Part shown: one piece after another, positions 1-8,174 of the stretch | Layout of the letters: each line of letters starts with the position of its first letter | How positions within the stretch are numbered: position 1 is the first letter of the stretch | Origin: Bacteroidia bacterium | GTDB taxonomy: Bacteria > Bacteroidota > Bacteroidia > B-17B0 > Aurantibacillaceae | Direction: 5' to 3' | DNA: 64,000 nt | Assembly: GCA_016787705.1 (NCBI GenBank) | Contig: JAEUTP010000008.1 | Span: forward strand, 372,001 to 436,000 | Made by a program: the position numbers and the translations under genes | The notes under the pieces: generated by a model | The model's input: only the letters and a program-made list of their open reading frames with translations | What the model was told of the DNA's origin: nothing | Databases searched by the model: none

Positions 1-1
1 C

Positions 2-1096
2 ATCGGGCCATGGGCTTCTAATCCAAATACGCCAACCAATCAAAATTTTGTATGCAAGTTTACAACTGCACCCGTACAAAATACCTCAACACCAATTTAT
101 ACAGCGTTGGGCAACATGGGTTTGTGGAGTAATGGTGTTGCTATTTTTAATCCAAAAGACGGGCAATACTGGAATGGCAGTGCTTTTACAATGGGCGCAA
201 CCACAACAGGCTTTAACCGTAACGCATTAGTATATGAAGGTGTAAGCTTTGATAATTGTTTAGGACATCCTGCTCCGGGCGGTGCTTATCATAACCATGT
301 TAATCCTGCCTGCTTATACAATTCAACTTTAACAAGCGTTCATTCACCAATTATTGGTTATGCTTTTGACGGTTTTCCGGTATACGGCGCTTATGCTTAC
401 ACAAACACTAACGGCACAGGGGCTATAAAAAGAATGGTACCAAGTTTTGTACTCGCACCATCAACAGGATCGGTATTATTAGGTGCTAATACTGCTTCTG
501 CCGCAGCTTCTGCAACAACACCAACAACGCGTAATGGCGGCCCTCCTGTAAATTCAACTTATCCTTTAGGCAATATGTTAGAAGACTATGTTTATGTTGC
601 CGGCTCAGGAGATCTTGATTTTCATAATGGTCGTTTTTGTGTAACGCCTGAATATCCTGCGGGAACTTACGCCTATTTTGTAACTATTGATGCAACAGGC
701 TACCCTGTTTACCCTTTTGTATTGGGGCCAACTTATTATGGTACTGTACAGGCGGGCAATACCGGTCCGGGTGGAAGTCACGTTACTATCAGCGAGCCAA
801 CAACGGTTTACAATCCAACTACAAGTATTGATGAGTTAAAAAAATTACCTATTAAATTTACAGTAATGCCAAACCCCACTCAGGATTATTTGTTCATTTA
901 TATGGATGTTGAAAGCAAGAACAATGTGAAAGGAAAATTAGTTGATGCTAAAGGCAAAACTGTAAAAACAATTGATTACTTACAACCCAGCATTGCTTAT
1001 TCTTTGGATATGACAGACCTATCAAATGGAGTCTATTTTTTGATCATGGAATCTGATTCACAAAAAACAACGCAAAAAATAATTAAGTCAAATTAA
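2..1096 (+). CDS. YHYH domain protein with C-terminal T9SS type A sorting domain (5' end cut by window)
   Basis: The reading frame is open to the window edge, so the N-terminus and any signal peptide are missing; an internal Met at 107 is not a credible start. The middle carries a YHYH-type signature (GGAYHNHVNPACL, then GYAFDGFPVYG), a family found in secreted proteins whose biochemical role is poorly defined. The last ~75 residues begin with a PNPT motif and end in a basic tail after NGVYFLIM, the form of a type A type IX secretion sorting domain, so the protein should be exported through SprA and attached to or released from the cell surface. An MbnP-like and an MbnH-like gene follow on the same strand after a 19-base gap, so co-transcription is likely. 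Family assignment is good; function is unknown. Confidence 0.8.
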   Translation: MGPWASNPNTPTNQNFVCKFTTAPVQNTSTPIYTALGNMGLWSNGVAIFNPKDGQYWNGSAFTMGATTTGFNRNALVYEGVSFDNCLGHPAPGGAYHNHVNPACLYNSTLTSVHSPIIGYAFDGFPVYGAYAYTNTNGTGAIKRMVPSFVLAPSTGSVLLGANTASAAASATTPTTRNGGPPVNSTYPLGNMLEDYVYVAGSGDLDFHNGRFCVTPEYPAGTYAYFVTIDATGYPVYPFVLGPTYYGTVQAGNTGPGGSHVTISEPTTVYNPTTSIDELKKLPIKFTVMPNPTQDYLFIYMDVESKNNVKGKLVDAKGKTVKTIDYLQPSIAYSLDMTDLSNGVYFLIMESDSQKTTQKIIKSN

Positions 1097-1115
1097 AATT
1101 GTTTAATTTGGTTGA

Positions 1116-1841
1116 GTGAAAAAATTCATTCATAGTTTTTTATACATGGCAATCCTTGGGGTTGCCATGTCTTTTTCGGGTAAGCCTGAAAAAATGAGTT
1201 TGCCCTTATCAGTTACGTTTCATCATTATGCAGGTAATGAACTTTTAAAATTAGATTCGGCTATTTACAAAAACGAACTGGGTCAAACATTTACAATAAG
1301 TAAATTTAAATACTATATCAGCAATTTACATTTTAAAACAGCCGACGGAAAAGATCTTTCAATTAATGAAACGTTTTTAATTAACGAAGATGAAGAAGAT
1401 TCAAAAAAAATGGTTTTAAAAAATTTGCCCGCCTGGGATTATACATCCCTTGAATTTATAATTGGTGTAGATAGTTTGCATAACTGCAGCGGAGCGCAAT
1501 CAGGCTCATTAGACCCTATTAATGCTATGTATTGGGCATGGAATACCGGTTATATTTTTTTAAAACTGGAAGGTCATTCGCCTTCATCCAAATCTCCCGG
1601 TAATTTTTTTGAATATCATATAGGCGGTTATAAACAACCCAATAATTGCATCCGTAAAGTTAATTTAAACATCAGCAATAAAATCACCGCACGCAATCTT
1701 GACCTTAAAGTAAACATACTTGAACTATTTAGATCTCCAACGACAATTGATTTTGAAAAATTATCTTCAGTAACCGATCATAGAAACGCCGTTACGTTTG
1801 CCGATAATTACAGTAATATGTTTGAAGTATTAAAAAAATGA
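1116..1841 (+). CDS. MbnP-like (putative copper-binding) periplasmic protein
   Basis: 241 residues, GTG start, N-terminal hydrophobic segment typical of a signal peptide (residues ~5-20). The body matches the MbnP-like family: VTFHHYAG after the leader, FKYYISN, a WDYTSLEFIIGVDS stretch, then MYWAWNTGYIFLKLEGH (W140, W142, H154) and YHIGG near 167-171. Two cysteines (C124, C178) could form a disulfide. In methanotrophs MbnP works with the diheme protein MbnH, which oxidises a Trp of MbnP to kynurenine; here the MbnH-like gene overlaps the stop by four bases (ATGA), so the pair is translationally coupled. Copper binding here is inferred from the family; which Trp is modified, if any, cannot be told from this sequence alone. 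Confidence 0.82.
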   Translation: MKKFIHSFLYMAILGVAMSFSGKPEKMSLPLSVTFHHYAGNELLKLDSAIYKNELGQTFTISKFKYYISNLHFKTADGKDLSINETFLINEDEEDSKKMVLKNLPAWDYTSLEFIIGVDSLHNCSGAQSGSLDPINAMYWAWNTGYIFLKLEGHSPSSKSPGNFFEYHIGGYKQPNNCIRKVNLNISNKITARNLDLKVNILELFRSPTTIDFEKLSSVTDHRNAVTFADNYSNMFEVLKK

Positions 1842-2893
1842 AATATAAATTAATTTATACTTTATTTATTTTGACAGTTGCTTTTTTGATTGGTAATAGT
1901 TTTATTATTGAAAACCCTTATTTCAAAATAAGCTCTAAAGATGTAAAGCTCAAAATTCCGAAAGGTTTTCCAAAACCCCTGTACTCTTTCAAAAAAAATA
2001 AATTAAAAGCGGATATCTTTATTTTGGGAAGAAAATTGTTTTATGATAATATCCTGTCAAAAGACAATAGCGTAAACTGCGGCACCTGCCATCAGCGCAT
2101 TGCAGCATTTGCGCATATTGATCATAAATTAAGCCATGGTATTTACGCAAAGATAGGCACACGCAATGTGCCGGCATTACAAAACCTCATCTGGAAAGAT
2201 GCTTACATGTGGGATGGCGGTGTAAATAATTTAGAAGTACAACCCATTAATCCAATTACTAGTCCCATAGAAATGGATGAGACCCTTGAAAATGTAATTA
2301 CAAAAATAAAACGTGATACCACCTATGTGAAATTATTTAAAAAAGCTTACAAAGATACACTTATCAATTCTGAGCGGATTTTAAAATCACTAGCCCAGTT
2401 TACAGGCTTAATGATAAGTGCTAACTCACGCTATGATAAATTTATGCGCAAACAAGATACTTTTTCTATCGCGGAAAAAAATGGTTTGGCTTTATTTCGG
2501 GCCAAATGTGAAAGCTGCCATAAAGAACCTTTGTTTACAGACAACAGCTACAGAAATAATGGTATAAAATTAGATTCATCGTTAAACGATTTTGGAAGAG
2601 GAAAGCTTACCGAGATTGAAAAAGATTACAGAACATTTAAAGTTCCGGGCCTGAGAAATATAGAAAGAACCTATCCTTATATGCACGATGGCCGTTTTAA
2701 AACCCTGAAAGAAGTGATAGCACATTACTCTAATGCAGCATCCCATGATCAAGGTTCCGATTCGTTAATAAAAAAAATAGGTGTTTTAAATACGCAGGAA
2801 AAAAAAGAGTTGCATGCTTTTTTGCTGACGCTTACTGACCTTGAATTTTTGCTGGACCGCAGGTTTGCAGATCCGAATGGCTTACAGTATTGA
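1838..2893 (+). CDS. Diheme cytochrome c peroxidase family protein (MbnH/MauG-like)
   Basis: 351 residues with an N-terminal membrane anchor or signal (residues ~4-21). Two c-type heme sites are visible: CGTCH at 81-85 and CESCH at 224-228. The family signatures TRNVPALQNL (108-117), MWDGG (124-128) and YPYMHDGRF (279-287) surround them. The length is normal for bacterial cytochrome c peroxidase/MauG relatives. The four-base overlap with the MbnP-like gene argues for an MbnH role (post-translational oxidation of MbnP) rather than simple peroxide detoxification, though sequence alone does not separate the two. Both hemes should be matured in the periplasm by a cytochrome c assembly system not present in this window. 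Confidence 0.88.
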   Translation: MKYKLIYTLFILTVAFLIGNSFIIENPYFKISSKDVKLKIPKGFPKPLYSFKKNKLKADIFILGRKLFYDNILSKDNSVNCGTCHQRIAAFAHIDHKLSHGIYAKIGTRNVPALQNLIWKDAYMWDGGVNNLEVQPINPITSPIEMDETLENVITKIKRDTTYVKLFKKAYKDTLINSERILKSLAQFTGLMISANSRYDKFMRKQDTFSIAEKNGLALFRAKCESCHKEPLFTDNSYRNNGIKLDSSLNDFGRGKLTEIEKDYRTFKVPGLRNIERTYPYMHDGRFKTLKEVIAHYSNAASHDQGSDSLIKKIGVLNTQEKKELHAFLLTLTDLEFLLDRRFADPNGLQY

Positions 2894-2945
2894 TGCTTTT
2901 CTCTTTTATAACCAAAAGTAACCAAATCTAATTTTTAAATTCTAT

Positions 2946-3462
2946 CTTTTGTCACTTTTGAGTAAAGTCGAGAAGTTATTCAAAACTAATTTTTGGTCTG
3001 ACTTTTTCCTTGATGAAAAAGTAAGCAAAAAATCAAGGCTTCTTAAAATTTTACTAAAAATCTTTATCCCTCAAGCTGATGATTTAAGCGCTTCGCGAAC
3101 AGCCAAAATCATCTTCACACCAGCAAGCCCTTTTGAGTGAGGAGATTTTTTACGTAAAATTTTAAAAGGCCGACTCACATTGTGTGCTTACTCGGATAAG
3201 TTCTTTGTATTATAATTGTATGTTTAATTGGACGGTTATGTAATTTCGGTTTTTTGTAGAGATAGCTGGTGGCTAAGCTATGCATTTAGTTTAATAGGCA
3301 TTTAGAAAGAAAGCTTAGACAGCCAGCGGTTTTACTTTCGCTGTCTCTACATCGCGAAAGTAAAAATCTCCTTCAAAAAATCGAAAGCGTTTTGGTTAGC
3401 TGCCACACAATCTGGCTAAAATATGTACAACATATTTTCCCTGCGCCAAAAGTGACAAAAAG
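2946..3462. repeat. Non-coding repeat-like element with inverted ends
   Basis: The 605-base gap between the peroxidase and the S41 protease holds no credible gene. It is bracketed by CTTTTGTCACTTTTG (2946-2960) and its near-exact reverse complement CAAAAGTGACAAAAAG (3447-3462). Inside lie an imperfect inverted repeat (3256-3279 against 3312-3350) and a perfect 12-bp hairpin (3330-3341 with 3354-3365). A 63-codon open frame at 2949-3140 starts inside the left end and has a composition typical of repeat-derived translations (FFLDEKVSKKSR). I read the whole as a dispersed Bacteroidota repeat or a remnant of a non-autonomous element. No second copy occurs in this window, so repetition is inferred. 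Confidence 0.55.
3330..3365. repeat. Perfect 12-bp hairpin inside the repeat-like element
   Basis: TTTTACTTTCGC (3330-3341) pairs exactly with GCGAAAGTAAAA (3354-3365) around a 12-base loop. There is no clear oligo-T exit on the plus strand, so it is less likely a simple terminator than a structural part of the surrounding element. Confidence 0.6.
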
Positions 3463-3498
3463 AAAATTTGTGATTTCAAAAAATTGTATCTTTAAATT

Positions 3499-4809
3499 AT
3501 GAATAAGCTGTTTTCATTTTTTTTTATTCTTTTATTTTCACAAAAAATAATTTGTCAAAACACTTATTTTTTAAATTCAAAAACACGTTCTGAAATTGTA
3601 AATACTACTGCCGATCTTTTAAAAGCCAGTTATGTTTTTTCGGATAAGGCTATTAAAATGAGTGAAAGCTTAAAAAACAATTTAAAAAAAGGAAAATATA
3701 ACAAGATCACCGATCCGGTTCAGTTGGCAGATATTTTAACGACTGATGTTTTGGCTATTAATAAAGACGGGCACTTAAGACTAGAATACAATCCGGGCTT
3801 TTTTACCAGGCAGCAAGATACTACCGGCGAAGATCAAAGAGAGCTTCAACAACAAAAAAGAGACCTGGCACGTAATTATGGCTTTAAAAAAACAGAAATA
3901 CTATATGGTAATATTGGCTATTTGGAGTTAAGTGGTTTTCATGCACTTTCAAAACGATCAAAAGATGCGGCACTAGCAAGTTTAAAATTTTTATCCAATA
4001 CAAAAGCCATTATTATTGATATGAGAATTAATGGCGGCGGTTCTCCTGAAATGGTGAGACATTTACTGGGATATTTTTTTGACAAGGAAACACATATCAA
4101 CGATTTCTATAATCGGCAAACAAACAAGGTAACTGAAAACTGGACGCGTGTTGATACCTCTCAAGTTAATTTCACTAAAATGCCGTTATACATTTTAGCA
4201 TCAGATAAAACAGCATCTGCCGCTGAAGAATTTTGTTACGATCTGCAAAACCAACACAGAGCAATAATAATTGGAAATACAACAGCAGGCGCCGCACATC
4301 CTACTATGGAACTGGATGCCACAAATGGTATTGTACTTTTTAATCCTTATGCGCGGGCCATTAACCCTGTTACTAAAACAAACTGGGAGGGGATTGGGGT
4401 AAAGCCGGAAATAAATTCAACAAGCGAAAAAGCACTGGAAACGGCTCATTTAAAAATTCTCGATGAACTAATTTTAAATACAAAAGATGCAACGGATCTA
4501 TTTGATCTGAAATGGTATTTAGATATTACAAAATGTATTTATTTACCACAACAAACAGATACATTGATCTTAAAAAAATATGCGGGTGTTTTTGGTGAAA
4601 GAACGATCACTTATGAAAATGGAAAATTATTTTACCAACGCATTAACAAACCCAAATTTGAAATGGAAACCATTAGCCCGGGATTAATGAAAGCAAAGAA
4701 TAATAATTTTTTTAAAGTTGAATTTGTTACAAGTGCTTCTTTAGAAGTAACTGACATGAAAATATATTACCAGGATAACCGGGTAGAAACCGCAAAAAGA
4801 AGTAATTGA
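3499..4809 (+). CDS. S41 family peptidase (C-terminal processing protease-like)
   Basis: 436 residues with a signal peptide (first ~20 residues, ending near IICQN). An N-terminal helical part leads to DVLAINKDGHLRLEY (83-97), typical of the N-terminal region of S41 enzymes. The catalytic core shows IIIDMRINGGGSPEM (171-185) and the nucleophile segment ASDKTASAAEEF with Ser240, followed by GNTTAGAAHPT (259-269). No PDZ domain is evident. Such proteins act in the periplasm or on the outside and cleave unfolded or C-terminally tagged proteins. It faces convergently into plsY with only five bases between the stops and seems to be a single-gene unit. Confidence 0.85.
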   Translation: MNKLFSFFFILLFSQKIICQNTYFLNSKTRSEIVNTTADLLKASYVFSDKAIKMSESLKNNLKKGKYNKITDPVQLADILTTDVLAINKDGHLRLEYNPGFFTRQQDTTGEDQRELQQQKRDLARNYGFKKTEILYGNIGYLELSGFHALSKRSKDAALASLKFLSNTKAIIIDMRINGGGSPEMVRHLLGYFFDKETHINDFYNRQTNKVTENWTRVDTSQVNFTKMPLYILASDKTASAAEEFCYDLQNQHRAIIIGNTTAGAAHPTMELDATNGIVLFNPYARAINPVTKTNWEGIGVKPEINSTSEKALETAHLKILDELILNTKDATDLFDLKWYLDITKCIYLPQQTDTLILKKYAGVFGERTITYENGKLFYQRINKPKFEMETISPGLMKAKNNNFFKVEFVTSASLEVTDMKIYYQDNRVETAKRSN

Positions 4810-4814
4810 GATTA

Positions 4815-5441
4815 TTAAGCCGAAACTTTTTTGCTAGCGAGCTTAATTTTAGATTCCTGTTTATTAATGATCCGTACAATATTTTTACGGTGTGTAACGA
4901 TCAATAATATTGCGACAACGATTGAGAAGGTTGTAAGAATCGGATTTTCATTTCCGAAAATAAAATGTAAGATGAACGGGAATGAGGCACCAGCCAGCAT
5001 AGAAGATAAAGAAACCATTCTTGAAGTAAAAAGTACGATTAAAAATACGCCTAACGCTACGCAGCAAGATAAAGGTAAAATGCACATTACTATTCCTAAA
5101 ATAGTAGCAACGCCTTTTCCGCCCCTGAAGCCTGCAAAAACTGGGAAAATATGCCCAACCAATGCAGCAATACCAAGACCTAACTGAAGATTAACAAACT
5201 GGTCGCTTTCAAAAGTATATGAACTTAAGAATGCCAAAGAAACTGCTCCGGCTCCTTTTAAAATATCAATAATTAATACCGGTATACCGGCTTTTTTGCC
5301 TAAAACCCTGAATGTATTGGTGGCCCCGGCATTTCCGCTTCCAAATTCGCGCACATCAATGTTATAAAAGGTCTTCCCTATCCAAACAGCTGTTGGAATA
5401 GAACCGATCAAATAAGCTAATATGATATATACTGCTACCAA
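4815..5441 (-). CDS. plsY: Acyl-phosphate:glycerol-3-phosphate acyltransferase PlsY
   Basis: 208 residues, the usual PlsY size, with five or so membrane segments. It transfers the acyl group from acyl-phosphate to glycerol-3-phosphate, the first step of phosphatidic acid synthesis at the inner membrane. The three cytoplasmic motifs are visible: GSIPTAVWIG near the N-terminus, GSGNAGATNTFRVLGK (35-50), and FRGGKGVAT (104-112). The start is TTG at 5441, chosen because the frame begins there and the motif lies close to it; a TAnnTTTG box (TAGATTTG, 5476-5469 on the minus strand) lies 28 bases upstream. Convergent with the S41 gene and downstream of the gdhA terminator, so probably monocistronic. 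Confidence 0.95.
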   Translation of the reverse strand: MVAVYIILAYLIGSIPTAVWIGKTFYNIDVREFGSGNAGATNTFRVLGKKAGIPVLIIDILKGAGAVSLAFLSSYTFESDQFVNLQLGLGIAALVGHIFPVFAGFRGGKGVATILGIVMCILPLSCCVALGVFLIVLFTSRMVSLSSMLAGASFPFILHFIFGNENPILTTFSIVVAILLIVTHRKNIVRIINKQESKIKLASKKVSA

Positions 5442-5468
5442 GTTTCTGAATTGTTAAAAGTATTATAA

Positions 5469-5476
5469 CAAATCTA
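5469..5476 (-). promoter_or_regulatory. Bacteroidota minus-7 box for plsY
   Basis: Read on the minus strand the bases are TAGATTTG, a full match to TAnnTTTG, 28 bases before the TTG start of plsY and just past the gdhA terminator. I did not find a convincing minus-33 TTTG at the right distance. Confidence 0.5.
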
Positions 5477-5495
5477 TAAATTATTTTAAATTAAA

Positions 5496-5536
5496 AAAAC
5501 ACTTAAACGCATTTTTTACAAAGGTTTAAGTGTTTT
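5496..5536 (-). terminator. Rho-independent terminator of gdhA
   Basis: AAAACACTTAAAC (5496-5508) and GTTTAAGTGTTTT (5524-5536) are perfect 13-bp complements around a 15-base loop, 20 bases after the gdhA stop. On the minus strand the stem is followed by a U-run (complement of the A-run at 5493-5499). Confidence 0.8.
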
Positions 5537-5555
5537 AAAATCAATTAATTAACAA

Positions 5556-6833
5556 TTAGTAAGCGCCTTTAAGCTTAACACCTTGTTCAATTTTTTGTAA
5601 TGCTGTAATATAAGCTGCAATTCTCATACCTGTTTTAAACTGGGTAGCATTATTCCAAACAGCTTCAAAAGCAATCTCCATTTTAAGATCGTGCTTAGTG
5701 TTTACTTCATCTTCTGTCCAGTAATAACCGGCTTTATTTTGAACCCACTCAAAATAACTTACAGTTACCCCGCCACTATTAGCAAGGATATCAGGAACAC
5801 AGATAATTTTTTTATCATTTAAGATTGGATCAGCCTCAGGTGTAGTTGGTCCGTTTGCACCTTCTACTATTAATTTAGCCTGGATCTTTGGGGCATTATC
5901 TTCGGTAATTACATTTTGTAAAGCTGCAGGTACTAAAACATCGCATTTGCTTGTAAGCAATTCTTCTGCTTTAATTTCTGTAGCACCTTTAAAGCCTTTC
6001 AAAGTACGGTTATTTTTAGCAGCATAATCAATTGCTGAGGCAATATCAATACCTTTTTCGTTATAAAAAGAAGCAGTATGATCGCCAATACCAACAATTT
6101 TAAGTCCTTTTTCAGATAATAAACGTGCTGCATGCGAACCCACATTACCAAAGCCTTGTACCACTGCGGTAACCTCAGTTGGTTTTAAGTTCATTTTTTT
6201 AAGGGCTGCTAAAGTGTTAACCATAACACCACGGCCGGTTGCAGCATCGCGACCCAATGAACCACCAATGGCAATTGGCTTGCCGGTAATAACACCCGGA
6301 CTGTCTTCGCCTGTAATTTTGTTGAACTCATCAAGGATCCAGGCCATCTCGCGACCACTTGTACCCATATCTGGAGCCGGAATATCTTTATTTACGCCAA
6401 ATACATCTTTCATAGCAGCAGCATAAGCGCGGCTTAAACGCTCTAATTCACCAACGCTCATAGTGCGTGGTTCACATTTAATACCACCTTTTGCACCACC
6501 GTAAGGCAAGTTTGCAACGGCACATTTAAAGCTCATCCAGGCTGCTAAAGCCATAACTTCATCGGCATTAACATCCATAGCATAGCGAATACCGCCTTTA
6601 CTTGGGCCTAAATGTGTGCTGTGAACGGTACGGTATCCTTCAAAAACCTGAATCTTACCGTTATCCATCATTACAGGTAAACTTACTTTAACTTGTTTGC
6701 TGGGATTTCTAAGAACCTGTAAAACTTCATCGCTCAGGTTCATTAATTTTGCGGCCACATCTAAACGGGCCAATACAGCCTCAAACATACTTTCGTGGTT
6801 TGCCTGAGTTGCATTTACTGTGTGTGTTGACAT
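5556..6833 (-). CDS. gdhA: Glutamate dehydrogenase (Glu/Leu/Phe/Val dehydrogenase family)
   Basis: 425 residues, the length of hexameric glutamate dehydrogenases. It interconverts glutamate and 2-oxoglutarate plus ammonia, linking nitrogen and carbon metabolism in the cytoplasm. Visible motifs: substrate-site segment GPSKGGIRY (K79), SFKCAVANLPYGGAKGGIK with K103 and the catalytic K115, PAPDMGTSGREMAWI, and the Rossmann turn VVQGFGNVGS near residue 226. Cofactor choice (NAD or NADP) cannot be fixed by eye. It has its own upstream TAAATTTG box and its own terminator, so it is probably monocistronic. Confidence 0.93.
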   Translation of the reverse strand: MSTHTVNATQANHESMFEAVLARLDVAAKLMNLSDEVLQVLRNPSKQVKVSLPVMMDNGKIQVFEGYRTVHSTHLGPSKGGIRYAMDVNADEVMALAAWMSFKCAVANLPYGGAKGGIKCEPRTMSVGELERLSRAYAAAMKDVFGVNKDIPAPDMGTSGREMAWILDEFNKITGEDSPGVITGKPIAIGGSLGRDAATGRGVMVNTLAALKKMNLKPTEVTAVVQGFGNVGSHAARLLSEKGLKIVGIGDHTASFYNEKGIDIASAIDYAAKNNRTLKGFKGATEIKAEELLTSKCDVLVPAALQNVITEDNAPKIQAKLIVEGANGPTTPEADPILNDKKIICVPDILANSGGVTVSYFEWVQNKAGYYWTEDEVNTKHDLKMEIAFEAVWNNATQFKTGMRIAAYITALQKIEQGVKLKGAY

Positions 6834-6863
6834 AAGTAAATTTTTGTGTTGTTAGCTGGGGGG

Positions 6864-6871
6864 CAAATTTA
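6864..6871 (-). promoter_or_regulatory. Bacteroidota minus-7 box for gdhA
   Basis: Reads TAAATTTG on the minus strand, a full TAnnTTTG match, 30 bases before the ATG of gdhA. No clear minus-33 element was found. Confidence 0.5.
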
Positions 6872-6988
6872 CGAATTTTATTTAATATTACTACGTTAAA
6901 ATGCGTAATACTTGGTCATTTTAAATAACAAAATTTAGTAAGAATAAATTTGCTTTACAGCCCCGCTATGCGTTAATTTGACGAAAAC

Positions 6989-7453
6989 TTGGCTGAATTT
7001 CTTAAAATATTTTCTGTTTTTTTAACCTGCACCTTCTTTTTTGTAAAACTGGGAATGCCAACAGCCGTTGTTGTATTTAAATATAATTTTATAAAAGTAA
7101 TTCTTGTGGCTTGTTCAGGTGGCATAATGGGTAACATTATTTTCACCAATTTAAGTGCTGCTATTTTAAGATGGATGGACAATTACAGGGAAAAAAGAAA
7201 TATCCATAAAAAAGTATTTACAAAAACAACACGCAGAATGATCCGCATTAAACAACGTTTTGGCCTGGCCGGTATTGCCGCTATTACTCCGCTTATTTCA
7301 CAACCCATTGGTGCTTTTTTTGCCGAGAAATTTTTTAAGGATAAGAAAAAAGTGATCTTATACTTAAGCGTATCGGTAGTTGTATGGGCTATTGGTTTAT
7401 ATTTTATTCTTTATCTTTTTCATGATCAGTTAAAGGCCTGGGGTATTATATAA
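6989..7453 (+). CDS. Small integral membrane protein of unknown function
   Basis: 154 residues from a TTG start (no upstream ATG in frame). Three hydrophobic stretches are visible (residues ~3-20, ~29-50, ~126-147) and a basic middle (MDNYREKRNIHKK, TRRMIRIKQRFG). The segment FGLAGIAAITPLISQPIGAFFA followed by a KDKKKVILYL turn recalls small-multidrug-export/DedA-like membrane proteins of the COG2426 type, but the match is weak. It is followed after 31 bases by the HAD phosphatase on the same strand. No function is assigned. Confidence 0.6.
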   Translation: MAEFLKIFSVFLTCTFFFVKLGMPTAVVVFKYNFIKVILVACSGGIMGNIIFTNLSAAILRWMDNYREKRNIHKKVFTKTTRRMIRIKQRFGLAGIAAITPLISQPIGAFFAEKFFKDKKKVILYLSVSVVVWAIGLYFILYLFHDQLKAWGII

Positions 7454-7484
7454 TTCAAAATTAAAAATTCTGAGATCGCTTTAT

Positions 7485-8174
7485 TTGAAACACATTAAAC
7501 ATATTTTCTTTGATCTGGATGATACGCTTTGGGATTTCGAAAAAAATTCGGGACAGGTATTAGAACAGTTGTTTGCAGAGTTTGATCTTACAGGAAAATT
7601 AAAAACAGATTTTGTTACTTTTCACTCCACCTATAAAAAAACAAATTCACAACTTTGGTTACAGTACGCTAAAAAAGAAATTGACAAGCAGTATTTACGC
7701 AACCACCGTTTTAATTTAGTATTTAAACAATTTGATTATGATAATTATGATGAGAATTTAATTATCACCGATCATTACCTAAATCGCGCCCCAAAAGGAA
7801 AACACCTGAAAGAAGATTGCATTGCTGTTTTAGAATATCTAAAACAAAATTATCAATTGCATATTATCACCAATGGCTTTAAAGAAATTCAGTATATAAA
7901 AATTGATGGCAGTGGCTTAAGGAATTATTTCTCAAACATTATTATTAGCGAAGAACATAATTTAACCAAACCCGACGAACAGATATTTAGATTAGCGGAA
8001 ACATTAAGCGGCGCTAAAAAAGAAGAATGCATTATGATAGGCGATAACTTCACAAGTGATGTAGAAGGCGCTTTAAATGCGGGCTGGGAAGCCATTTATT
8101 TTCCCGGTGTGCCTGATAAAAATTATACAGGAAGATCAATAAGCCATCTTAAACAATTAAAAGATATTTTTTAA
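7485..8174 (+). CDS. HAD-family nucleotidase, YjjG-like
   Basis: 229 residues, TTG start, matching the YjjG subfamily of noncanonical pyrimidine nucleotidases in length and motifs. HAD motif I is HIFFDLDDTLWDF with nucleophile D10 and acid/base D12; motif II ITNGF lies near residue 128; motif III Lys is in LTKPDEQIFRLA; motif IV is MIGDNFTSDVEGA. These soluble enzymes dephosphorylate nucleoside monophosphates and help clear modified pyrimidines. The C-terminal stop overlaps that of the convergent T9SS protein gene by four bases. Confidence 0.85.
   Translation: MKHIKHIFFDLDDTLWDFEKNSGQVLEQLFAEFDLTGKLKTDFVTFHSTYKKTNSQLWLQYAKKEIDKQYLRNHRFNLVFKQFDYDNYDENLIITDHYLNRAPKGKHLKEDCIAVLEYLKQNYQLHIITNGFKEIQYIKIDGSGLRNYFSNIIISEEHNLTKPDEQIFRLAETLSGAKKEECIMIGDNFTSDVEGALNAGWEAIYFPGVPDKNYTGRSISHLKQLKDIF

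Noticed and set aside
2949-3140. Open frame of 63 codons in the repeat-like element
   Set aside because: It begins in the inverted end and its translation looks like repeat-derived sequence; no family or promoter supports it.
4831-5187. Open frame opposite plsY
   Set aside because: It is antisense to a well-supported gene and rich in lysine/threonine shadows of the hydrophobic helices.
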